Of a stretch of DNA of 64,000 nt, positions 54,779-64,000 are shown in pieces. Source of the DNA: Cordylochernes scorpioides (Eukaryota > Arthropoda > Arachnida > Pseudoscorpiones > Chernetidae); assembly GCA_030710605.1 (NCBI GenBank), contig CP092863.1, positions 120,447,586 to 120,511,585 of the forward strand, written 5' to 3'. Both the position numbers and the translations under genes were made by a program. Under the pieces are notes generated by a model, which worked only from the letters and a program-made list of their open reading frames with translations, was not told where the DNA came from and searched no databases. Numbering within the stretch: position 1 is the first letter of the stretch; the number at the start of each line of letters is the position of its first letter.

Positions 54779-55129
54779 ATATTTTTCCGTTCATAAAGTT
54801 AATATATGATGCCAATATATATAATAATTGTATAAACGAATGCAAGACAAAATCACTGCGAATGTTTCTTTTTTTTTAAGGCAATTTCTTTTTAAGGCAA
54901 TTATCGTTTTGCACAATTACTTAATCTTCTAAAATAAATAACAATACTTAAATGAAAATATGTTTCTTTAAATAAAATAAAATAAACTTTTAAATCGGTA
55001 ACCTTTATGAGAACCTTTAAATATCTATAAGTACCTTTAATCGATAATCTTTATAAGAATAAAATATGTAATTCATTAAATAGAAATTTAATTTTTAGTA
55101 TCTCATTTATATTTTATTGTATTATATTA

Positions 55130-55449
55130 TATATTATATTTTATATTATTATTTATATTATTATATATTATATTATATTTTATATTATATTATATTTTAT
55201 ATTTGAACGATAGGCTCATTATTTCTTTATACCGTTAATTATACCCTTATATTATATATATTATATTATATATATATTATACCGTTTTGCACATATATGT
55301 TACACATATATATTATATATTATATTATATTATATTTTATATTTGAACGATAGGCTCATTATTTCTTTATACCGTTATTATACCCTTATATTATATATAT
55401 TATATTATATATGTATTATACCGTTTTGCACATATATGTTACACATATA
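55130..55449. repeat. AT-rich tandem repeat of about 128 bp
   Basis: Two copies (about 55195-55310, 55320-55449) and a third continuing at 60890-60990 share TTTGAACGATAGGCTCATT, ATTTCTTTATACCGTTA and CGTTTTGCACATATATG. The retrotransposon at 55450 entered this array. 54790-55130 before it is plain AT-rich DNA. Confidence 0.75.
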
Positions 55450-56209
55450 TGTGATGATTTAAGACCATGGAATTGTTGTAAATAGTCTAAATATCCACTA
55501 CCACATGTTCCACCCCATGACTGTATATAACTTCTTATGTACTGCACATAGAAAGCCTCAACTAACATCAATCTGTACCGCGTAAGAAACTAATAAAGTA
55601 TTGCAACTGCACAGATAGAAGGAATGGAGAGAGACAGGAGAAAGTTAAGGTTAAAACAAATCAGGTTTAGGACAGAAGTCGAAGCAAGGCCTAGCAAAAG
55701 AGGCTTAAAACCAGCCCAACTATAAATAATTTACAAGTCAATACTTCCTGACAGGACAGGGCGTATCTGATATCGAGGAAACCATAAAATCTAAGAGTGA
55801 CGCCCAATTTCCGGGCCAAGACAGGACGGATTTTCTATCAAAGAAAGCCGCCAGAAGACATCACCTAAGTAGGTCAACCAATAGCCTACGGCCACGTGAA
55901 AAAGTCCCACCAATTAGGAAAGAATCACCTAAATAGGTCAGCCAATCAGAAAGAAGCAAGGTCGTGGTGTTAAACCAAGGACCTAGAATTGCAGTCTTCG
56001 CTTGGAACTCAACGGTAACACTTGCTCTAAAATCTCTCTCTCCTCATCCCATTCCTTCTTGACGTCAGACGCTTTTAGTGGAATCTCTGTTTGTTTATTT
56101 CATCTTTGGCCCAGCTGTGTCGCCTTCCACCACGACTGCACGGTAGAGTTGACATCGAGGTTCGTCTAGCATCAGGTAACACTGGTCCCAGAGGTCCCAA
56201 GATATCACA
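55450..56209 (+). repeat. 5' LTR (760 bp)
   Basis: Contains GACTGTATATAACTTC (TATA, about 55520) and ACTAATAAAGTATTG (poly(A) signal, about 55590), consistent with plus orientation and a very long U5. The 3' LTR at 60130-60889 reads the same throughout. Confidence 0.9.
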
Positions 56210-56290
56210 GACTCCCCCGTAACGAAGAGTCGACAGGATAGTGGACGCCAAGGTACAAGTAAGCAAATAGACCACTGTCTGTACAGAAAG

Positions 56291-56698
56291 ATGGAACAGG
56301 GAAGAGAGGAGGAGCCAAAGGAACCAATGGAGTCCGATCCCGACTCCGAAAGTGGCGGAAGCCCCACTCTTCCGAAGAAAGAAACAACCTTCGGTAAGAC
56401 GCAGGAAATCGCCCCCGGCCAGGAAGACGTCACACCCCCGCCGCCGGTGTCAGATGTCCTAGGGAGGTTGACCAGGACGCTACATCAGCTTTCTGCCGTG
56501 ACCGGACATCGCGAGAGGTGGAATCGCTACGATGGTTCGTACGAGGCGCAGAGCTCCTTCACCAACTACGACGCCCAAGCAGATCGGGCCCAACTACATT
56601 ACTCTACAAGCCTGAGAAAGCCAGCAAACCTCCTGCAAGCGCCCCTCCGAGTTACCAACACGCGAGCGTATGTTACCTGCTCCCCCGACCATCTCTAA
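56291..56698 (+). pseudogene. gag N-terminal remnant
   Basis: 135 residues starting 82 bp inside the element. An acidic, Pro-rich N-terminus is followed by RYDGSYEAQSSFTNYDAQAD, resembling the opening of the gag core of certain Ty3-type elements. The frame stops long before a capsid domain could be completed, and the following sequence does not resume it. It may function only as a packaging or leader region in a non-autonomous element. Confidence 0.6.
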
Positions 56699-56859
56699 AC
56701 CACGAGCCCAGCGCAAACAATGAACTCTGACCTTCCCAAGAATCCGCCAACCACGACACAAGACCAGGACTGTCCCGACATACAAGACCACACAACAGTA
56801 GGTTCCTACTTCTATAATTTTTATTGAACAATGTCTCGTTCGAGCTGAACAGTCCAATA

Positions 56860-59800
56860 ATGTAAACCTACTCTACTACTTTATACAGGAGCATCTATCG
56901 CTATAATTAGGCAGAATACTTTTAAAATAATAGAAATCAGTTTGTAAAAGAAAAATACCTGTCCATCCATTTAACTTAACTATTAATGCCATAGCTAACA
57001 ATATTTTCACCATAGATTATATCTTTTGGATCTTAAAAATAAGTAACATAACGCGGAATCTAAAATTCCATATAATCGATACACCGTTGCCTTTTGTCAT
57101 TTTATTCCTTAATTCTCTAAAACGATTTCTACTAATTATAAACTGTTCTCAGATACTCCTGTATCAATATAATGTGCCTCTACCTACTACCTTTTACCAA
57201 TTCACTTCGTGCAAGCAACACGTGTCCCATGGACAGGTTAATAAAACTGTCCCATTTACTAAATTTTCCCCTCTTGGAACGAGTTGCTCACACGTGGTGA
57301 ACTCCAACACTCTTATTTAACCTCATTAGAATGTTCCTAATCCCATTTTCAACGCCCCTATGTCCTTTTCTTTCATATCTTTGGACAGAAGTAACTTAAA
57401 TCACAGCCTTCCAAAACTATTCCAATCGTTAAATTCCCACATAACTACACTCCTTCCTTTTACACGCATAGTTAAATATCGACAAATCACTCTCAACAAA
57501 ATAAACAACACCCTCTCACATCACTTTTTCCAACTGACAACAATTTTCAATGCGCGACTTCACACTCAAATCTAATTTCGAGCTACACCAGCTGCATCAC
57601 GTCGCCCTACTAAACACACACAATCTTTTTTTTTCTCACATTAAACGTGTCATATCCACTAACAATATAAAAATTCTCGATATGTTCGTACAACCAGCAA
57701 CCATGACTTTAGTAAATTTGTTATTCTTAGTGTAACAGGTTAGATTTTGTACAAAACAAAGACTTCACGTGGTACCTTTTCATTTACAATTTTTTCGCTT
57801 CGTGTCACAGCGCCACACCACTAAACTCTTTCAATTTTCAGGCCAAAGACGCCTTCAACACGCCTGTGACACCTTTAAACACACATTGTCCACGTAGATA
57901 GTCGCAATTTCATTCAATTCTAACCCGATATCCATGAATAACATTTTTACTAAGTCCGCAAAATATCGAAACACAACAACCAGTCGATTTAATATCAACA
58001 GATACAATATCCGAATTTTCGAAATACAAACACAAATCTAACAAATGCTTGAACACACGGAATAACTCAACCTCTGTATCTCCCTATATCAATCCCATCA
58101 CGCTTTTCACCAAAAGTGACAAATCAAAACGCTTTTGCGTTTACAATTATAAAAATAATATTTCCGAACGTAGTTCGAATTAACTTCCAATAAGTTGAAA
58201 GAAAGCAAGCCCCCTCGCTCCCCCCCTTGACCTAAATCCGGAATCACATTAAAAATAGCTTCGCTCCCCTCTCTCCCGCTGGACACGAGCAAACAAAAAG
58301 CCGACATTTTGTTACGGCCCGTCACCAGGTCTAGATTCTCTCGCCCTCAATTAACTTGTCAACTTAACATCGACACTTAGATCCAAAGACAACATTTTAC
58401 CTACAAAAATCACACACACCCACATAAGTTTAAAAAATCGACAACATTAGGACTCAGTAAGTTTCACAGTTAGAAACAATGTGATCCACGAGTCGCATCA
58501 AACTTTAAACAAATTCGATAAGTTAGAACAACTTAGGCCAACAAGACCAAAGATATCGATCGAGGACAATTTAAAGCTCTCTCCACCCATCCTAAAAAAA
58601 AAAAAAAAAAAAAAAAAAAGGAACATTACATTTGGCCTACAACTTTCCATTCTTTCACGATATGTAATTTCTATATATAATCTTACTTACTCTTCTTTCT
58701 CGATGAACATTTTTTAAAAATTTTTCATTTTAATATCCTTTATATAATCATTATATAGCTCTTATAATTGTTTTTTTTACGTCAACCAATTAGTTTAGAT
58801 TATTGTCTTTTTTTATTTTTCTGTATCAAAACTTATTTACTTTTGCTTTATGACTCTATTTTATAATCAACTTTATATTTTATCTTTCATATCATATCTA
58901 ATAATCTCAAGTTTATATTTCATGTTTATATCACTAATTTGCATTTATCATTGTATATTTTTTCTCACTTTATAAATTAGATGTTATTTACATTGTTTCA
59001 CCTTCCGCTACCATGTCAATGCTATCGAGTATATTATTGCTCATTATTTTTTTTTCATTTAATATTTTCACTTTCTATTACCCCTTATATACTGCTGTAG
59101 TGTGTTAATCTTTGTATCATATCATCACTATTTTTACTTTTTTTTTAAAGATTACTTTGCATTTAACTTCGCAATTCTATTTTCGATTTTTCAAATCCTT
59201 TAACGCTATATGCAAAGCCTTACTTTCGCAATTTCATATCTCAATGATATATTCTTTTATAATCAAACTAAAAATCACGATCTAAAAACAGGGCAATCTT
59301 CAATAACCTCTTAAACAACCACTTTAAAGGTTACTTCTTAAGAATTACTAACATTCCTTTTCCGCAGGAACTTTTAACTCCTTCGCAGGCTAGACTTGAC
59401 CTACTTTGATTTCGTAATTAACAATCTTGACACATCGTCCCCCAGATTTACCTTCTCCCAACTTCTGGCTTGGATACGTGCAAATTGTATTTTTTTTTTT
59501 TATTCCAGGGCACTCTCATGCCACACGCTGGCACATTTTTTTTTTTATTTTACTCTTTTTCTCGCTAAGCCCCTGACGACTCTAATTAAAACTTTGATTT
59601 CTGGTCACTGATCTTCGCCTTCATTTATCCTGCATGCGTACGTCTTAACGACTAATTACTAAAACCCATAACAATCCCCTTATCTTACTTTTCGATTGTG
59701 GTACTGTAACTTTATTAGGTCCTTAAATTTACATGTGAAACATGGCCTAGGTTTTCCGCGCCGTGCACATTAAATGGTTTGGGACTTGAGTCAAAGTGAC

Positions 59801-60129
59801 ATTGCCTCAACCAAGTAATAACTAACCCCTCAACCCTTTCTAACGCCCATCACGAAGCGATCATGATTTTCCCATCCAATCGTTTTTATTTTTACCTATC
59901 ATCATTATATGTTCTCTATTAAATATTTTATTCATATTTTTATTTTTACTTATATGTTTAATATTAGTTGTTTATGCTTTATTACCTCTTATGGATATAC
60001 AGAAATCAACTCCATGTTATATACCAACTCACTTTAATTAATTTTTAAAAAATTACTTCCTTAATAACAGTCTTCCTATTCCGCTCTCTTAAATCCCTCC
60101 ATATGAACCCTCTCACATCCGGGGCCATC
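56860..60129 (+). other. Non-coding interior of the LTR element
   Basis: About 3.3 kb of AT-rich sequence with a long A run at 58594-58619. No frame exceeds about 80 codons and no protease, reverse transcriptase or integrase motif is visible in any frame. Its composition is distinctly pyrimidine-rich on plus. I see no captured gene. Confidence 0.6.
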
Positions 60130-60889
60130 TGTGATGATTTAAGACCATGGAATTGTTGTAAATAGTCTAAATATCCACTACCACATGTTCCACCCCATGA
60201 CTGTATATAACTTCTTATGTACTGCACATAGAAAGCCTCAACTAACATCAATCTGTACCGCGTAAGAAACTAATAAAGTATTGCAACTGCACAGATAGAA
60301 GGAATGGAGAGAGACAGGAGAAAGTTAAGGTTAAAACAAATCAGGTTTAGGACAGAAGTCGAAGCAAGGCCTAGCAAAAGAGGCTTAAAACCAGCCCAAC
60401 TATAAATAATTTACAAGTCAATACTTCCTGACAGGACAGGGCGTATCTGATATCGAGGAAACCATAAAATCTAAGAGTGACGCCCAATTTCCGGGCCAAG
60501 ACAGGACGGATTTTCTATCAAAGAAAGCCGCCAGAAGACATCACCTAAGTAGGTCAACCAATAGCCTACGGCCACGTGAAAAAGTCCCACCAATTAGGAA
60601 AGAATCACCTAAATAGGTCAGCCAATCAGAAAGAAGCAAGGTCGTGGTGTTAAACCAAGGACCTAGAATTGCAGTCTTCGCTTGGAACTCAACGGTAACA
60701 CTTGCTCTAAAATCTCTCTCTCCTCATCCCATTCCTTCTTGACGTCAGACGCTTTTAGTGGAATCTCTGTTTGTTTATTTCATCTTTGGCCCAGCTGTGT
60801 CGCCTTCCACCACGACTGCACGGTAGAGTTGACATCGAGGTTCGTCTAGCATCAGGTAACACTGGTCCCAGAGGTCCCAAGATATCACA
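60130..60889 (+). repeat. 3' LTR (760 bp)
   Basis: Matches 55450-56209 base for base as far as I can read, then runs into the interrupted AT-rich tandem repeat. Confidence 0.9.
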
Positions 60890-61589
60890 TATATATTATA
60901 TATTATATTATATTTTATTTTATATTTGAACGATAGGCTCATTATTTCTTTATACCGTTATTATACCGTTATATTATATATATTAAGGCGTTTTCACGTG
61001 TAAAGGAAAAAACAGGAGTTAAAGTCCAAGTCATCAATACACCATCTCAAGGACGCCTTTTGCCGGACAGTGACAAAGTATTCACAAAAAATATTGTCAA
61101 TAAGAACATTCTGTAAAATTAAATATTTCCTTTTAATTTTCTACTAACAAAACATCTATTCGTCTGCAATGCAAACATCTTAATTTAAAAAATTGCTTTA
61201 GTAATTTTTAATTGTTATTTTCATTGCATATTTATGATATGGGTTCATTCAAAAAACTTTTACCGCAGTTTAGAATATATATCTATATATTTATCTATTT
61301 ACTTATATATTCACTGGCCGTGTGACCATTTAGAACCTTGCGGAAAGTTATAGGGTCATTTTTTTGTGATTTTTTTTTTGTTTCGATTTTATTGAAAAAA
61401 AAACGATATGGTGCCTTTAAAAAATGATCTTTATTACTATGCAGTTTTCTATTTAGTCAATATACCTAAGTTCATGTTGCAAATGTAATTATCTCTATCG
61501 ATTTAGTAGGTGAAATGCAAAAAAAAAAAAAATCGACATGATGAAATCTTTATGAAAATTCACATTTTTATTTTTATATTTTCAAGACA

Positions 61590-61800
61590 CACACAGTTTG
61601 GGGCGGGACGTTTCACAAGAGAGACATCCACGGCGCCAATTTATAATTGTAACGAATAGTATTTTAATTAAAACATTTTAAAAACACACAGTTTGGAACG
61701 GGACGTTTCACAAGAGTGACATCCATGGCGCCAATTTATAATAACCTTTATAATAGTATTTGAATTAAAACGTTTTTAAAATATATACGCACTCGGGTAA
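61590..61800 (+). repeat. Helitron internal debris, tandemly duplicated
   Basis: A segment of about 100 bp with CGGGACGTTTCACAAGAG, GACATCCAYGGCGCCAATTT and AATAGTATTTGAATTAAAAC is present twice. The GGCGCC part matches the Helitron ends at 1741 and 44520. 60990-61590 before it is AT-rich with no recognised feature. Confidence 0.55.
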
Positions 61801-61864
61801 TATTTGTATAATAACCTCTAATTAAGTTAACAAAACGATGGTTAAAACACAGCATCAATTAGTT

Positions 61865-61982
61865 TTCTCCATAGTTATGAGTGGGGCACTGTGTATCGAA
61901 AGCCTTTTTCAAATCCACTAACAACATGTTTCTTTTTCTTCTCTTTAGACTTAGGATGATTTGAATCAAGGATAAGAGTGAA
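61865..61982 (-). pseudogene. LINE reverse transcriptase fragment, motif A side
   Basis: The minus strand encodes MLLVDLKKAFDT, the reverse transcriptase motif A with its catalytic aspartate, preceded by LILDS in a neighbouring frame (one frameshift). Together with 63299-63440 it is one LINE fragment interrupted by the mariner. Confidence 0.7.
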
Positions 61983-61984
61983 TA

Positions 61985-63286
61985 CTAGGTGTGTTCAAAA
62001 ATTATCGCGACTTTTGAATTTTCGCGGGTTACGTATATTCGAATTTCGATCTTTTTGTTGCTTTATGTTGGTACTCATGTCTCTCACTTATGCCGAGAAG
62101 CTCGGCCATTTTGAATGTTCAATTAATTGTTGACAGCTGCTTTGCTTGCAGGTGTTTTGGATCGTCTTCGATTTTTACCTATTAAAAAAAATGGATCAAA
62201 GAACCTGTATCAAATTTTGTGTGAAAAACGAAATTAAGTGCGCGGATGCATTCCGAATGTTGACTGTGGCATACGGAGAAGCTACCTTGGACCGAAGCAA
62301 CGTTTATCCGTTGTGCAAAATGTTCTCAGGAGGCCGAGAAGATGTGAACGACGAGGAGCGTGCCGGACGCCCGAGCACTTCAACAACAGACGAAAAAATT
62401 AATGAAGTGGAGAAAATGATATTGGCCAATCGTCGAATCACCGTTAGAGAAGTTGCTGAGGACCTAAACATATCGATTGGCTCGTGCCATTCGATTTTTA
62501 TCAATGATTTGGGCATGAGACGGGTCGCCGCGAAATTCGTACCAAAATTGCTCAATTGCGACCAAAAACAGCATCGCATGAACATTGCTAATGAGATGTT
62601 GGACTCTGTCCGCGACGACCCAAATTTGCTCCAGAGGGTCATAACTGGTGACGAAGCGTGGGTTTATGGTTATGACGTGGAAACCAAGCTCAATCATCTC
62701 AATGGAAGCTGCCGCACGATCCAAGACCGAAAAAAGCGCGCCAAGTTCGGTCGAATGTGAAAGTTTTGCTGACAGTTTTCTTCTTCGATTGCAGGGGCGT
62801 GGTGCATCATGAGTTCTTGCCACAGGGTAGAACGGTCAATAAAGAATATTACCTGCAAGTTATGCGCAATTTGCGCGAAGCAATCCGCTAGAAACGCCCG
62901 GATTTGTGGAAGAACAAAAATTGGCTTTTGCACCACGATAACGCCCCTGCTCACACATCGTTGCCTGTGCGCGACTTTTTGGCCAAAAACAACACACTAA
63001 TGATGCCGCAGCCACCGTATTCCCCAGATCTGGCCCCCTGTCTTTTTCTTGTTCCCTAAACTGAAGAGGCCCATGAAAGGGCGACGTTACGCTACGCTTG
63101 ACGAGATAAAGACGGCATCGAAGGAGGAGCTGAAAAAGATTTTAAAAAATGATTTTTTGAAGCGCTTCGAAGATTAGAAAAACCGTTGGCACAAGTGTAT
63201 AATATCTCATGGGGATTACTTTGAAGGGGACAAAATAGGTATTCATGAATAAATAAATAATTTTTGAAAAAACACAAAAGTCGTGA
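61985..63286 (+). mobile_element. mariner DNA transposon, broken
   Basis: TA-flanked. The 5' terminal repeat CTAGGTGTGTTCAAAAATTA continues into TCGCGACTTTTG. The 3' end keeps only CAAAAGTCGTGA of its inverse, so about 20 bp of the 3' repeat are lost. It encloses a transposase pseudogene. Confidence 0.85.
62191..63250 (+). pseudogene. mariner transposase (DD34D type), frameshifted
   Basis: Start at the ATG of MDQRTCIKF (62191); an upstream ATG at 62146 is in frame but lies in the leader. Helix-turn-helix DNA-binding region at about 1-110 (VREVAEDLNISIGS), then the first catalytic D in ITGDEAW. Near 62690 a frameshift leads to a premature stop at 62758. The later parts are readable in other frames: FFDCRGVVHHEFLP, HHDNAPAHTS (second D) and PYSPDLAP (third D). 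Further damage is an in-frame TAG at about 62888 and another shift near 63045. All three acidic residues survive, but the gene cannot make a full protein. Confidence 0.9.
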
Positions 63287-63298
63287 TACTGAATCCCG

Positions 63299-63440
63299 CC
63301 AGGAACAATCTCTTTCCTTCTATCCAGCTGCTTAGACGAGATTCGAGGATTGATGTGAATAGTTTTGCTAGATTACTTAAGAGTGCGATGCATCGATAGT
63401 TAGAGGGATCGTCTTGATCACCATTCTTAAAAATAAATAT
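63299..63440 (-). pseudogene. LINE reverse transcriptase fragment, N-terminal blocks
   Basis: The minus strand encodes FKNGDQDDPSNYRCIALLSN and LFTSILESRLSSWIEG, the first conserved blocks of a non-LTR reverse transcriptase. It ends at LAGF, where the mariner lies. Clade uncertain. Confidence 0.75.
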
Positions 63441-64000
63441 ATATATATATGTAGTAATGTATAGCTGTTGTATCTGTTGGATGAATGCAGTGTGGCATGT
63501 TGGTTTGCAGTCGTGGTGGCCACAATGATTAGAGTGGTTTCAGGCATGATTGGAATTACACAAAAGGATGAGGCATATTGGATGGCACCATAGAGATGGC
63601 GAAAGAGTGAGTGTAGCCGGCGCCGGTAGGGGAGAGATCTGTCTAGAGGCGTCTGTAAGCATTGTCCCCAAGCCGACTAATCTGTTTGAGTAAGAAAGGG
63701 CACACCTAGGAACCCGACTTGTTTTTCGGACCTCTTTCCTCCTTCTGGCATCGACTGTCACTCACTCGAAATTTTATTTGTCACTTTGGCAATTACATTA
63801 TAACTACAACACATGGAGACATAGATATATTGGAATATATTACAACATATACATTATTTTAAAATGCTTATTTTCGATCATATAATTTTTATTTTCCAAT
63901 ATTTCTTATGGCAACTCGCCAAACTTCTTCGGGGAACAAGATTGTATTTGAGATGCTCGCGTATCAATTCACGAGTATGTAAAACTGCTATAAAATTTAA
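63441..64000. other. No supported feature
   Basis: A short TA run at 63440, then mixed-composition sequence with a 73-residue minus-strand frame (63540-63761) that I do not recognise. It may be part of a further repeat. Confidence 0.4.

Larger units (their letters stand above)
55450..60889 (+). mobile_element. LTR retrotransposon, mostly non-coding interior (5440 bp)
   Basis: 760-bp LTRs at 55450-56209 and 60130-60889 have TGTGAT/ATCACA ends and a TATA target duplication (55446-55449, 60890-60893). Reading both side by side at an offset of 4680 I saw no difference, so insertion is recent. The interior (3920 bp) has a gag start at 56291 and then no pol. This fits a large non-autonomous retrotransposon mobilised in trans. 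No TGG primer site directly follows the 5' LTR and no clear polypurine tract precedes the 3' LTR, so the priming mode is unclear. Confidence 0.85.

Noticed and set aside
56075-56433. Minus-strand frames of 60-112 residues at the start of the LTR element interior
   Set aside because: They overlap the LTR and the gag-like plus frame, have no motif, and gag similarity is on the plus strand.
61600-61625. GAAACGTC on minus as a possible further hammerhead
   Set aside because: No CTGANGA core or stem II lies upstream; the word belongs to Helitron debris.
62304-62954. Minus-strand frames over the mariner
   Set aside because: Antisense shadows of the transposase pseudogene.

Overview
The window is about 64 kb of AT-rich metazoan nuclear DNA built almost entirely from transposable elements and their debris. 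I found no host protein-coding gene. The transposons (piggyBac, DD34D mariner, Ty3/gypsy, an R1-type LINE, many Helitrons and Penelope-like hammerhead motifs) suggest an arthropod. A chelicerate such as a spider is possible, but that is an impression from element types and not proven. One 100-base assembly gap lies at 35247-35346. The only plausible canonical host-type RNA gene is a tRNA-Gly(GCC) at 1885-1955, and it has a mismatched first acceptor pair.

Layout. 0-6 kb: a tRNA-derived SINE, long-armed MITEs, a Helitron terminus beside the tRNA-Gly, a 31-bp minisatellite (3085-3926), and a foldback element split by one MITE and two Helitrons. 6.4-10.8 kb and 15.0 kb: four copies of a TA-flanked MITE whose interior is a 74-bp tandem repeat. 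The largest copy holds about 28 units and was entered by a 935-bp Helitron that carries its own 73-bp minisatellite. 11-23 kb: mostly empty AT-rich DNA with MITEs, a 118-bp satellite and a repeat of about 145 bp. 23.9-26.2 kb: a piggyBac element with an almost complete transposase. 26.5-33.2 kb: more 118-bp satellite, a hammerhead-bearing element and a long Helitron. 34-38.3 kb: a 720-bp TIR element, several hammerhead-like motifs inside inverted repeats (Penelope-like terminal repeats), and LINE RNase H debris. 38.6-44.2 kb: a young Ty3/gypsy retrotransposon on the minus strand. 44.2-49.3 kb: 118-bp satellite, a mariner remnant, foldbacks and a well-formed hammerhead ribozyme. 49.4-51.2 kb: an R1-type LINE 3' half bracketed by 134-bp inverted repeats. 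51.4-55.4 kb: MITEs, SINEs and a tRNA-Thr-like sequence in a Helitron end. 55.45-60.89 kb: a recently inserted LTR retrotransposon with 760-bp LTRs that read as identical, a short gag remnant and a non-coding interior. 61-63.4 kb: a broken mariner inserted in a LINE reverse transcriptase.

Functionally the window is a layered record of insertions. The youngest events by sequence are the Ty3/gypsy element (one LTR difference seen, one in-frame pol stop), the 760-bp-LTR element and the Helitron insertion whose satellite target can be rejoined exactly. The most interesting signal is a set of hammerhead-type ribozyme motifs. Two of them (27629-27668 minus, 48672-48711 plus) have complete cores, closed stem I and stem II helices that differ by compensatory changes, and a palindromic stem III.
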